Positions 21,988-30,742 of a DNA stretch of 35,241 nucleotides are shown piece by piece; positions within the stretch are counted from its first letter, which is position 1; the number at the start of each line of letters is the position of its first letter. Source of the stretch: Alphaproteobacteria bacterium (lineage in GTDB: Bacteria; Pseudomonadota; Alphaproteobacteria; Thalassobaculales; Thalassobaculaceae). The stretch lies in assembly GCA_024742605.1 (NCBI GenBank), contig JANSYC010000040.1:1-35241 (forward strand), read 5' to 3'. The notes below the pieces were generated by a model. The model searched no databases. It worked only from the letters and a program-made list of their open reading frames with translations, and was not told the origin of the DNA. Made by a program: the position numbers and the translations under genes.

Positions 21988-23331
21988 TCACGTTGCGGGC
22001 AACGGCGAAGGCTCGCCGCGGCCCATTTCCGATACTGCGGGCGGCGTATGGCCGACCCGTGCCGCCAGAACGGCGGAGACCAGGAACATCAGTCCCTCGC
22101 CGCAGAAAACGATTCCATAAGCGATTGCAGGCAGATCCCAGATCAGCCGGGTCACGTCGATCGCCACCGTTCCCAGAAATCCGCCGAGACCAAAGGCGAT
22201 GGCCTGCGCCGCCCCCCACAGCCCCATCCGGACCCCTTCCCGGCTCTGCCGCCCCTGGCCGACCAGGCGCATCATCGAGCCGATCGCCGCCACCGCGAAA
22301 ACCCCGTTGGAAAAGCCGAGCGCGAAGACCGAGGCCTTCAGCGGCCAGCCCGGCCCATACAGCCCGCCACCTGCGATCAGCAAGAGCGACAGGGCGGAGG
22401 CGATACAGCCACCGACCGTCCACATCGCCAGATTGCCGAGCACCCGTCCGCCGATCACCGAACCGCAGATCGCAACCAGGATCATGCCAAGCATCACCCC
22501 GCCGCTCTGCACACCGGCTAGCTGGGTGGACTGGCCCGGCGTCATCCCGAACACGGTTCCCGCGAAGGGTTCCAGAATCAGATCCTGCGCGCTGTAGGCC
22601 AGCATCGAGACGAACACGAAAATCGTGAACCGGCGGGCCTTTTCCTCCGACCAGACCTCGCGCAGCGCGGCCCGGAAATCCGGTTTCTCCGGCGCGTCCC
22701 CGACACGGCTCTCGGCCGCCGCGTGGCCCTCGACCCGCCAAACCGCGAGCAGGGTGACCAGAACCGCGAGACCCGAGACCGACGCCGTCACCACCACCAG
22801 ACGGGTGGAGGAATAGGGATCCAGGAAATGCCCGGCCGTCAGCGCCGTCACCACGAATCCGCCGATCATCATGATCCACACGATGGTCGCGGCGGCGGGT
22901 CGGCGCACATCCGCCGTCCGTTTGGCCAGCAGGACCAGAAGCGACGTGCCGGACGCCCCCACGCCGACGCCGATGGCGAGGAACGCCAGAACCGCGAGCG
23001 CCGACCCCAGAAGCACATTGGTTTCCATGACGGCCGTGGCCATCGCGGCCCCGACCCCGCCCAAACCCAGAACGATCATGCCGCCGATGATCCAGGGCGT
23101 CCGCCGTCCGCCGATGTCCGAGCCGTACCCCAAACGCGGCCGCAGCATCTGCACCGCGTAATGCCAGGCGACCAAAGCCCCCGGCAGCATCGCGGCGAGC
23201 TGCAGTTCGACCACCATCACCCGATTCATCGTGGATGTGGTGAGCACCACGATGGCGCCGAGGGCGGTCTGGACCAGTCCCAACCGGATGATCCCAAGCC
23301 AGCCCAACGGAGCGGGTGCACGGATCTCCAT
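21988..23331 (-). CDS. MFS protein of the PucC/LhaA (BCD chlorophyll transporter) family
   Basis: A 12-helix membrane protein, 447 residues, of the family comprising PucC, LhaA and the bchG-bchP-linked ORF428/Bch2. These are thought to deliver bacteriochlorophyll or help assemble light-harvesting complexes. The start is ATG 23331, in a TGATG overlap with the bchG stop; the longer frame upstream is a shadow of bchG. Features include TTSTMNRVMVVELQLAA after the first helix, RPRLGYGSDIGGRRTPWI in the first cytoplasmic loop and MLAYSAQDLILEPFAG in the second half. Its place between bchG and bchP points to the ORF428 subgroup. It may pass the finished pigment from BchG/BchP to antenna assembly (inference). 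Confidence 0.92.
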   Translation of the reverse strand: MEIRAPAPLGWLGIIRLGLVQTALGAIVVLTTSTMNRVMVVELQLAAMLPGALVAWHYAVQMLRPRLGYGSDIGGRRTPWIIGGMIVLGLGGVGAAMATAVMETNVLLGSALAVLAFLAIGVGVGASGTSLLVLLAKRTADVRRPAAATIVWIMMIGGFVVTALTAGHFLDPYSSTRLVVVTASVSGLAVLVTLLAVWRVEGHAAAESRVGDAPEKPDFRAALREVWSEEKARRFTIFVFVSMLAYSAQDLILEPFAGTVFGMTPGQSTQLAGVQSGGVMLGMILVAICGSVIGGRVLGNLAMWTVGGCIASALSLLLIAGGGLYGPGWPLKASVFALGFSNGVFAVAAIGSMMRLVGQGRQSREGVRMGLWGAAQAIAFGLGGFLGTVAIDVTRLIWDLPAIAYGIVFCGEGLMFLVSAVLAARVGHTPPAVSEMGRGEPSPLPAT

Positions 23332-24254
23332 CACATCCCCACATCCTGCAGAACGGCAAAGGCCGACACCATCATTCCTGAGACGTACATCAGAATTCCG
23401 GTCGCATTGTACCAAGGGGCATGTTTCTTGGGGTCCTTCAGCAGCCGGGTCATCAACCCGATCTGGATGACCAGCAGAGTGGCCACCGCCAACGCGAACC
23501 AGGGATGCCCCCAATCCGCGAGCACCGCGACGACGATCACCTGCGGCGCCGCCATGAACATGCAGGCGACGAAGGCTGCCGGCCCGGCGCCCAGCAGAAC
23601 CGGCAGGGAGTCGACCCCCATCCGCTTGTCGCCTTCGATCGATTTAAAATCGTTCAGGGTCATGATGCCATGGGCACCGGCACTGTAGAGACCCGCCAGG
23701 ATCACGATCGGCCAGCCGGGAAAATCAGCGAAGACAATGGCGGCGGCCGTGAACCAGGGCAGGCCCTCATAGCAGACCGCGACCGCCGTGTTGCCCATCC
23801 AGCCATTCCGCTTCAGCCGGAACGGCGGCGCGCTGTAGGCCCAGGCCAAGATCAATCCGACAATGGCCGCGATAAACCCCCAGGTGCCGAGAAGGGTCGC
23901 GACGGCAAGGGAGACCGCGGTCCAGATGATTGCGATATACAGGCCCCAACGGCCCGGAATCCGTCCAGAGGGAATCGGCCGGTTCGGCTCGTTGATCGCG
24001 TCCACATGCCGGTCGAACCAGTCGTTGACCGCCTGACTGGTGCCGCACACCAACGGGCCCGCGAGCATCACGCCGATCAGGACAACCGGCCAGCGTTCGA
24101 ACACATCCCAACCGGAGAAGAATCCGGCCGAGACCAGCCCGCAGCCGAACGCCCACATCGGTGGAAACCATGTAATTGGTTTCAACAATTCCAGGATGGC
24201 TGCCGGAGCGGGTATCGCCGGAAGAGCCTCGGGTGCTGCGGGTGCACTGTTCAT
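23331..24254 (-). CDS. bchG: Bacteriochlorophyll synthase BchG
   Basis: An inner-membrane prenyltransferase of the UbiA superfamily that esterifies bacteriochlorophyllide with geranylgeranyl diphosphate; 307 residues. The first Asp-rich motif is NDWFDRHVDAINEPNRPIPS near residues 77-96, and the second region contains YSAPPFRLKRNGW and LNDFKSIEGDKRMG, both characteristic of chlorophyll synthases. About nine membrane helices are visible. It is first in the leftward operon bchG-MFS-bchP-tspO, with coupled translation to the MFS gene. Two PpsR-like boxes lie 30-72 bp upstream of its ATG, so aerobic repression by PpsR is expected. Confidence 0.96.
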   Translation of the reverse strand: MNSAPAAPEALPAIPAPAAILELLKPITWFPPMWAFGCGLVSAGFFSGWDVFERWPVVLIGVMLAGPLVCGTSQAVNDWFDRHVDAINEPNRPIPSGRIPGRWGLYIAIIWTAVSLAVATLLGTWGFIAAIVGLILAWAYSAPPFRLKRNGWMGNTAVAVCYEGLPWFTAAAIVFADFPGWPIVILAGLYSAGAHGIMTLNDFKSIEGDKRMGVDSLPVLLGAGPAAFVACMFMAAPQVIVVAVLADWGHPWFALAVATLLVIQIGLMTRLLKDPKKHAPWYNATGILMYVSGMMVSAFAVLQDVGM

Positions 24255-24283
24255 GGCAGAACGGTACCGTCACCGTCCCAATG

Positions 24284-24301
24284 CGTCAATTAAACCTGAC
24301 A
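24284..24301 (-). promoter_or_regulatory. PpsR/CrtJ-like box upstream of bchG, proximal
   Basis: Minus strand reads TGTCAGGTTTAATTGACG: TGTCA and TGACG half-sites in the TGT-N12-ACR arrangement. It differs from the textbook TGT-N12-ACA only at the last base. It is centred about 38 bp upstream of the bchG start. Confidence 0.7.
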
Positions 24302-24308
24302 GATTGAT

Positions 24309-24326
24309 CGTCAAGAAACCGCGACA
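24309..24326 (-). promoter_or_regulatory. PpsR/CrtJ-like box upstream of bchG, distal
   Basis: Minus strand reads TGTCGCGGTTTCTTGACG, again TGT-N12-ACG, 25 bp upstream of the first box. Paired boxes are typical because PpsR binds cooperatively as a tetramer. It also lies in the ppsR-bchG gap (24255-24352). Confidence 0.65.
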
Positions 24327-24352
24327 GATAACCGCGTCAAATCAGCCGGCTC

Positions 24353-25792
24353 TCAATCCGCATCGCCGTCCAAATCCCCAAGCCCGTAGCGCCGCAATTT
24401 AACGTACAGACTCTGTCGGCTGAGACCGAGCATTTCGGCGGCCGAGGCCCGGTTGTCGCCGGTCAGCTCCAAAGCCGCCTCAATGCACAACCGCTCAATC
24501 ATATCAGTCGTCTCACGCACAAGTTCCTTGAGCGAGACCCGCCCCACCAACTGTGTCAGCTGTTCGACGGAACGGGGCAAAGCCGCGTCATTGGCGGTCA
24601 GCATGGGCATACGGCGCGCGACGCCCCGAACGGTAAAGCCGAAGCAGGCCTCATCCCCTGACGGAACCGAGACCGCGGAAACCTCGACCTCTTCGTCGCT
24701 GCCGAATTCGCCCCGCATGACCGTCGCGAAATGCCGGATCGCGCCGTGTTCCCGAAGATTGGCGACCATCACGCTGAAATCGACTCCGGTCCGACCCATC
24801 CACCGATCCAGCGGCTCTCCGCGCAGCTGATTCTCCGTGGCCATCTGAGCCAGGTCGAGAAACGCGGTGTTGGCAGCCAGAACACGCATGTCGGGGCCGG
24901 TGACCACGAAACCGTCCGGCAGTCCTTCGACCACCTTCAGCAGTTTGGCGCCGGTCTCGGACAGGTCACGAGCGCTGTTCTGGTTGGCACCGGGTCCGGA
25001 CAGGCGGACGAGAAAATAGGCTGCCGACCCCTGCCGGAACAGCGAAGCGGAGACATTGCTCGCCTCGGGTTGTTTTTTCATACGCGCTGGCACGTCCAAG
25101 GCGCGGCCGGTGCTGCGCAGGCCGGCCAGCATCCCCTGAACGGTGGGATAGGCGTCCGCCTCGAAAAAGTCCCGCAGGTCGCGGCCGACGATAACGCCGG
25201 CATCACCGCCCAGACGTTCGATTGCCGCCGGATTCGCTTCCATCACTTTGTTCGTGGTGGCGTCGACAATCATCACCGACTCGGACGCGATCTGGAACAA
25301 CAGGCGATAACGGGTCTCTTCGTGCCGCAGGCGCGCGTATTCGCGCTCCATCGACTGCTGAGCCTCGACCAGCCGGCGCTGCAAAGCCGCCATGGAGCGA
25401 AGATCCCTGCCGAGTGCGATCATCATCCCACCGGACCCCATGCGGACGGTGGAATACCGGATCGGAATATCGGGGCCGTTGGTGGTCGGATGATTGACCT
25501 GACGCCAGCGGGGCGCCTCGTCGGATATTGCATCCGCCATCATCTCGGAGACCTTCGACCTGCTTTCCTCGGTAACGGTCTCAAGCCATGTCTGTCCGCG
25601 CCAAGCCAGATAGCCTTCCTTCTCGAAGTCCTCACTCCCGAACGAAAGATCGATCACCCGACCGTCCTCGTCGAGAACAAGGGCAATATCGGCAGAGGCC
25701 GCGATCAATCTCGCAGCGATATCCGGAGTCATCCCCGAGAACGTGCTCTCGGGAGCCTGAAATCGCGTTATCGCCTGAGAAGAGGCCGGCAT
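24353..25792 (-). CDS. ppsR: PpsR/CrtJ, PAS-domain repressor of photosynthesis genes
   Basis: The redox- and light-responsive repressor of bch, crt and puc genes, 479 residues. It contains an N-terminal PAS region (about 20-130), a Gln-rich linker helix (LQRRLVEAQQSMEREYARLR, 137-156), two PAS domains (about 158-265 and 280-390) and a Fis-type helix-turn-helix (DNRASAAEMLGLSRQSLYVK, 446-465). The HTH cysteine is present (Cys436, in RLCIEAAL, equivalent to Cys424 of R. sphaeroides as recalled). The only other cysteine is Cys383. At the expected place of the second redox cysteine (FLVRL, 260-264) there is Val262. A disulphide switch as proposed for Rhodobacter is therefore doubtful here. The gene is adjacent to and co-oriented with aerR, its antirepressor. 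Confidence 0.95.
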   Translation of the reverse strand: MPASSQAITRFQAPESTFSGMTPDIAARLIAASADIALVLDEDGRVIDLSFGSEDFEKEGYLAWRGQTWLETVTEESRSKVSEMMADAISDEAPRWRQVNHPTTNGPDIPIRYSTVRMGSGGMMIALGRDLRSMAALQRRLVEAQQSMEREYARLRHEETRYRLLFQIASESVMIVDATTNKVMEANPAAIERLGGDAGVIVGRDLRDFFEADAYPTVQGMLAGLRSTGRALDVPARMKKQPEASNVSASLFRQGSAAYFLVRLSGPGANQNSARDLSETGAKLLKVVEGLPDGFVVTGPDMRVLAANTAFLDLAQMATENQLRGEPLDRWMGRTGVDFSVMVANLREHGAIRHFATVMRGEFGSDEEVEVSAVSVPSGDEACFGFTVRGVARRMPMLTANDAALPRSVEQLTQLVGRVSLKELVRETTDMIERLCIEAALELTGDNRASAAEMLGLSRQSLYVKLRRYGLGDLDGDAD

Positions 25793-25856
25793 ACGTTCGC
25801 TACTCCAAAACTTTTAAGACTCCGGACAATCAGACGTCCCTAATCCAAAGCCATCA

Positions 25857-25875
25857 ACGACACATCAAGTCGTTC
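25857..25875. promoter_or_regulatory. Inverted repeat AACGAC-N7-GTCGTT between aerR and ppsR
   Basis: Perfect 6-bp arms lie in the 126-bp gap upstream of ppsR, about 65-83 bp before its start. It could be an operator for ppsR autoregulation or a hairpin after aerR. It does not match the TGT-N12-ACR boxes. Confidence 0.35.
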
Positions 25876-25918
25876 CGTTCATATCGCCAAGCCCGGCAGA
25901 CCAGACACGCAAATCCCT

Positions 25919-26890
25919 TTATTCGGCCACCTGCGTCTGGCGGGTAATCCGATCCGCCTCAACGACGGCTTGAAGTCCGTCCACAGCCAAAGCGTCTGCA
26001 CCAACCGTTTCAGCCAAGCCCGGCTGCCCCACAAATGCAGGACCTCCTACCAATATACCCATACTTGGGTTACGGGAACCTTTACGCAAGGCGGTTATCA
26101 ACGGTCTCAACATGTCGGCTTGTTCCTCGGTTCCCATGGTGAAACCGACCGCCGAATACCACTCCCGTTTTACAACCTCCAGGAGACCGTCCGTCGACCC
26201 GGCCGCCTCAATGTGGACATCCCAACCGGCCCGACGGAAGAAATCCTCCACCATCAGGAGCCCGAACGTATGCTGTTCGCCGGGAATGGCGGCGAGAAAG
26301 ATACGGCGATTCTCGTCGACCCGCCGCGGTATCTTTTCGCCCAAAGGGTTCGATTCCCGCAGCACCTGCTGCAGCATCCCGAGGCCGAGCGTCACCTCGG
26401 TAAAATCGCGGCGATCTTCCTTCCAATCCTCACCGAGACGGCGCGCGGCGGGCTGCATGACATTCAGCAGCAGGTCTTCCCAACCCATTCCGTCCCGCAA
26501 CAGACCGTCGACATACGCCCGGGCGGTCGAAATATCTTTCTCGATCAGAATGGTATTGAATGCACCGATATCCATCTCGTCGATCCCGTCATGTAACCGA
26601 TTCGAACGAACACGCCTCTCGGCCTCGGACCTCTCCGGCTCGGCGGCCACGTCATCTGGTGCACATCCAGGGACGGCCAAACTAGGCGCATTCGGCCCGC
26701 TATGCATCAACATCAAACGAGGGATGATTTCCGCTTCGATGGTTCGCACCAATTGAGTGCGCCTTGTGGCAGGCGATTCGATGCCGGCCAAGGCCTCGAA
26801 AATGTCAGAGCTGAAAGGCCGTTCCGTCGCCACGTCCGGCATCGGCGCCGAATAATCGGTATGTGTCTGATTGTGATCTGACAAAGACAT
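25919..26890 (-). CDS. aerR: AerR/PpaA, B12-binding antirepressor of PpsR
   Basis: A cobalamin-binding regulator that, in Rhodobacter, binds B12 under light and counteracts PpsR/CrtJ; 323 residues from ATG 26890. That start is preferred because GGGGGGA lies 4-5 nt upstream; ATG 26905 would add five residues. The helical B12-cap region is around residues 100-185 (MGWEDLLLNVMQPAARRLGEDW). The B12-binding Rossmann fold follows, with the axial-ligand motif GEQHTFG (His207). Later come GFTMGTEEQ and ILVGGPAFVG, typical of the domain. A long N-terminal extension (about 95 residues) is not recognised. PpaA and AerR are names for close homologues and cannot be separated by eye. Confidence 0.92.
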   Translation of the reverse strand: MSLSDHNQTHTDYSAPMPDVATERPFSSDIFEALAGIESPATRRTQLVRTIEAEIIPRLMLMHSGPNAPSLAVPGCAPDDVAAEPERSEAERRVRSNRLHDGIDEMDIGAFNTILIEKDISTARAYVDGLLRDGMGWEDLLLNVMQPAARRLGEDWKEDRRDFTEVTLGLGMLQQVLRESNPLGEKIPRRVDENRRIFLAAIPGEQHTFGLLMVEDFFRRAGWDVHIEAAGSTDGLLEVVKREWYSAVGFTMGTEEQADMLRPLITALRKGSRNPSMGILVGGPAFVGQPGLAETVGADALAVDGLQAVVEADRITRQTQVAE

Positions 26891-27155
26891 GTGTCCCCCC
26901 CGCATCGTAATCCTGAAGGGAGGGCATCACACCTCCAGGAGCGCCATTGTCTCAGGCTTCCCTGTCTGTAAGCCGCGGACCATTCGAATTTAAACTCAGG
27001 GATGCACGTGTCCGCTGCCTCTTCAGACATTGAATTTCAACCGGTCCGGCAGCCTAGTCTCGTCTTATTGCTGGTCCACGCGGCCTTTTTTATGCCGCTA
27101 TGACCCAGCTCTTAGCCTGAAATACAGTACACCCAGAAATTCCCCGCGCCAAGTG

Positions 27156-27185
27156 TTGTAAATTTTAGTTTACGTCGTGTATGGT
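27156..27185 (+). promoter_or_regulatory. Putative bchF operon promoter
   Basis: TTGTAA (27156-27161), an 18-bp spacer and TATGGT (27180-27185) make a moderate sigma-70-type promoter. The PpsR-like box overlaps the -35 element and the second dyad the -10, so a bound repressor would block it. Start of transcription near 27192 would leave a leader of about 110 nt. Confidence 0.45.
27157..27174 (+). promoter_or_regulatory. PpsR/CrtJ-like box upstream of bchF
   Basis: TGTAAATTTTAGTTTACG is a near-perfect palindrome (TGTAAA and TTTACG arms, 6-bp centre), again TGT-N12-ACG like the two bchG boxes. Three bases downstream lies a perfect dyad, GTGTA-TGGTT-TACAC (27177-27191), which contains TGT-N7-ACA and may be a half-spaced second site. 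Confidence 0.7.
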
Positions 27186-27304
27186 TTACACATTGAGGGG
27201 GTCATCCGATCAACGGCGACCCAAAAAGCGAACCCGCAAGGGACCACAGCAGGGAGCTTTATGTTGGACAGATCTCATTTCCTTACGCGCACGGAGATTG
27301 CGCA

Positions 27305-29109
<1,805 letters not shown>

Positions 29110-29113
29110 GGCC

Positions 29114-30742
29114 ATGAAACTGACCGTCTGGACCTACGAGGGCCCGCCGCATGTCGGCGCGATGCGGATCGCGACCGCGATGAAGGATGTGCACTACATC
29201 CTGCATGCGCCGCAGGGCGATACCTATGCCGACCTGCTGTTCACGATGATCGAGCGCCGCAAGACACGCCCGCCGGTCACCTACACCACGTTCCAGGCCC
29301 GCGATCTGGGCAGCGATACGGCGGAACTGTTCAAGACCGCCTGCAAGGACGCGGTCGAGCGCTTCAAGCCGCAGGCCATCCTGGTGGGAGCCTCCTGCAC
29401 CGCCGAGTTGATCCAGGACGATCCGGCCGGGCTGAGCAAGGCGCTCAATCTGGATATTCCGGTCGTTCCCCTGGAGCTGCCGTCCTACCAGCGCAAGGAA
29501 AACTGGGGCGCCGCCGAGACCTTCTACCAGATGGTCCGGGTGATCACCGGCGCCCACGCGCCGGCGCCCGGTGCCGAACGCCCGGAGCGGTCCGCCGATC
29601 GTCCGCCAAGTTGCAACATTCTCGGCGGCACGGCTCTCGGCTTCCGGCACCGCGACGACGTCATCGAGGTGCGTCGGCTGCTCGACGCCCTCGGCGTGGC
29701 GGTGAACGTGATCGCGCCGTGGGAGGCGACCCCCGCCGATCTCGCGCGTCTCGGCGATGCCGACTTCAACGTGGTGCTGTATCCCGAGATCGCTGAACCG
29801 GCCGCGCGCTGGCTCGAGAAAACCTTCAAGCAGCCCCGCACCAAGACGATTCCGGTCGGCGTGGGCGGCACCCGCGATTTTCTGCGCGAGGTGGCCGGGC
29901 TGGCCGGCATGGACCCCGACAAGGCGGTCGAGACCGCCGAGAGCCGCCTGCCCTGGTACGCCCGGTCGGTCGATTCGAACTATCTGACCGGCAAGCGGGT
30001 GTTCGTCTTCGGCGAAGCCAACCGCGCCGTCGCGATCGCGCGGGTCGCCAAGGAGGAACTGGGCTTCGAGGTCGTCGGCCTGGGCTGCTACAACCGGGAA
30101 TTCGCCCGCGACATCCGGGACGCCGCCGCCACGTACGGCGTCGAGCCGCTGATCAGCGACGACTATCTCGAGGTCGAGGAAAAGATCGCGGAGAGCCAGC
30201 CCGAGATGGTGCTCGGCACCCAGATGGAACGCCATATCGCCAAGCGTTTGGGCATTCCCTGCGCGGTGATCTCGGCACCGGTCCATGTGCAGGACTTCCC
30301 GGCCCGCTTCTCGCCGCAGATGGGCTTCGAGGGGGCCAACGTCCTGTTCGACACCCTGGTTCATCCCCTGATGATGGGTCTGGAAGAACACCTGCTCGGC
30401 ATGTTCCGGGGCGATTTCGAATTCAACGACGAGGCGTCTCCCTCCCACTACGGGCATGTCTCGGGTGGTGTCACGCACCCGGCTCCGCAGACGGCGGAGA
30501 GCGTGGGCGAGACCCAGATCAAGGTGCTGGCCGGCGCGCCGGAAGCTCCGGTTGCCGACCAGCCGGTTGCCGCACCGGGTGAGCCTGTTTGGGATCAGTC
30601 CGCCGAGAAGGAACTCAAGAAAATCCCGTTCTTCGTGCGCGGTAAGGCCCGCCGGAACACCGAGATCTACGCGAAAGAGAGTGGTGTCGCGACCATCACC
30701 GTCGAGACCTTGTATGATGCCAAAGCGCACTTCGGTAAGTGA
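29114..30742 (+). CDS. bchB: Light-independent protochlorophyllide reductase subunit B
   Basis: The NifK-like partner of BchN, 542 residues. Asp36 ([10 protein letters not shown]), which ligates the shared cluster in place of a fourth cysteine, and Cys95 (VGASCTAEL) are both at their canonical positions. The C-terminal domain, after a Pro/Ala-rich linker near residue 480, ends with [17 protein letters not shown] and [11 protein letters not shown], the BchB/ChlB C-terminal helical region. The length is about 15-20 residues above the usual 525, accounted for by the linker. Its final 29 bases overlap the chosen bchH start. Confidence 0.97.
   Translation: MKLTVWTYEGPPHVGAMRIATAMKDVHYILHAPQGDTYADLLFTMIERRKTRPPVTYTTFQARDLGSDTAELFKTACKDAVERFKPQAILVGASCTAELIQDDPAGLSKALNLDIPVVPLELPSYQRKENWGAAETFYQMVRVITGAHAPAPGAERPERSADRPPSCNILGGTALGFRHRDDVIEVRRLLDALGVAVNVIAPWEATPADLARLGDADFNVVLYPEIAEPAARWLEKTFKQPRTKTIPVGVGGTRDFLREVAGLAGMDPDKAVETAESRLPWYARSVDSNYLTGKRVFVFGEANRAVAIARVAKEELGFEVVGLGCYNREFARDIRDAAATYGVEPLISDDYLEVEEKIAESQPEMVLGTQMERHIAKRLGIPCAVISAPVHVQDFPARFSPQMGFEGANVLFDTLVHPLMMGLEEHLLGMFRGDFEFNDEASPSHYGHVSGGVTHPAPQTAESVGETQIKVLAGAPEAPVADQPVAAPGEPVWDQSAEKELKKIPFFVRGKARRNTEIYAKESGVATITVETLYDAKAHFGK

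Larger units (their letters stand above)
26891..27304. other. 414-bp divergent regulatory region between aerR and bchF
   Basis: There is no coding frame worth calling. It holds the aerR ribosome site (26894-26900) and a GCGGC-N9-GCCGC hairpin whose loop is T-rich (27080-27098). An A+T-rich block at 27156-27191 carries a PpsR-like box and a second dyad. About 114 nt of leader then runs to the bchF start, where GGAG is at 27293-27296. It is the only space for the aerR promoter and for the bchFNBHL promoter. Confidence 0.75.

Noticed and set aside
20091-22628. Plus-strand open frame of 845 codons opposite tspO, bchP and the MFS gene
   Set aside because: Arg/Pro/His-rich low-complexity translation crossing several real genes on the other strand; no ribosome site or motifs.
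27080-27098. Hairpin GCGGC-N9-GCCGC with a T-rich loop in the aerR-bchF gap
   Set aside because: The T run is in the loop and not after the stem, so it is not a convincing terminator, and no gene ends there.
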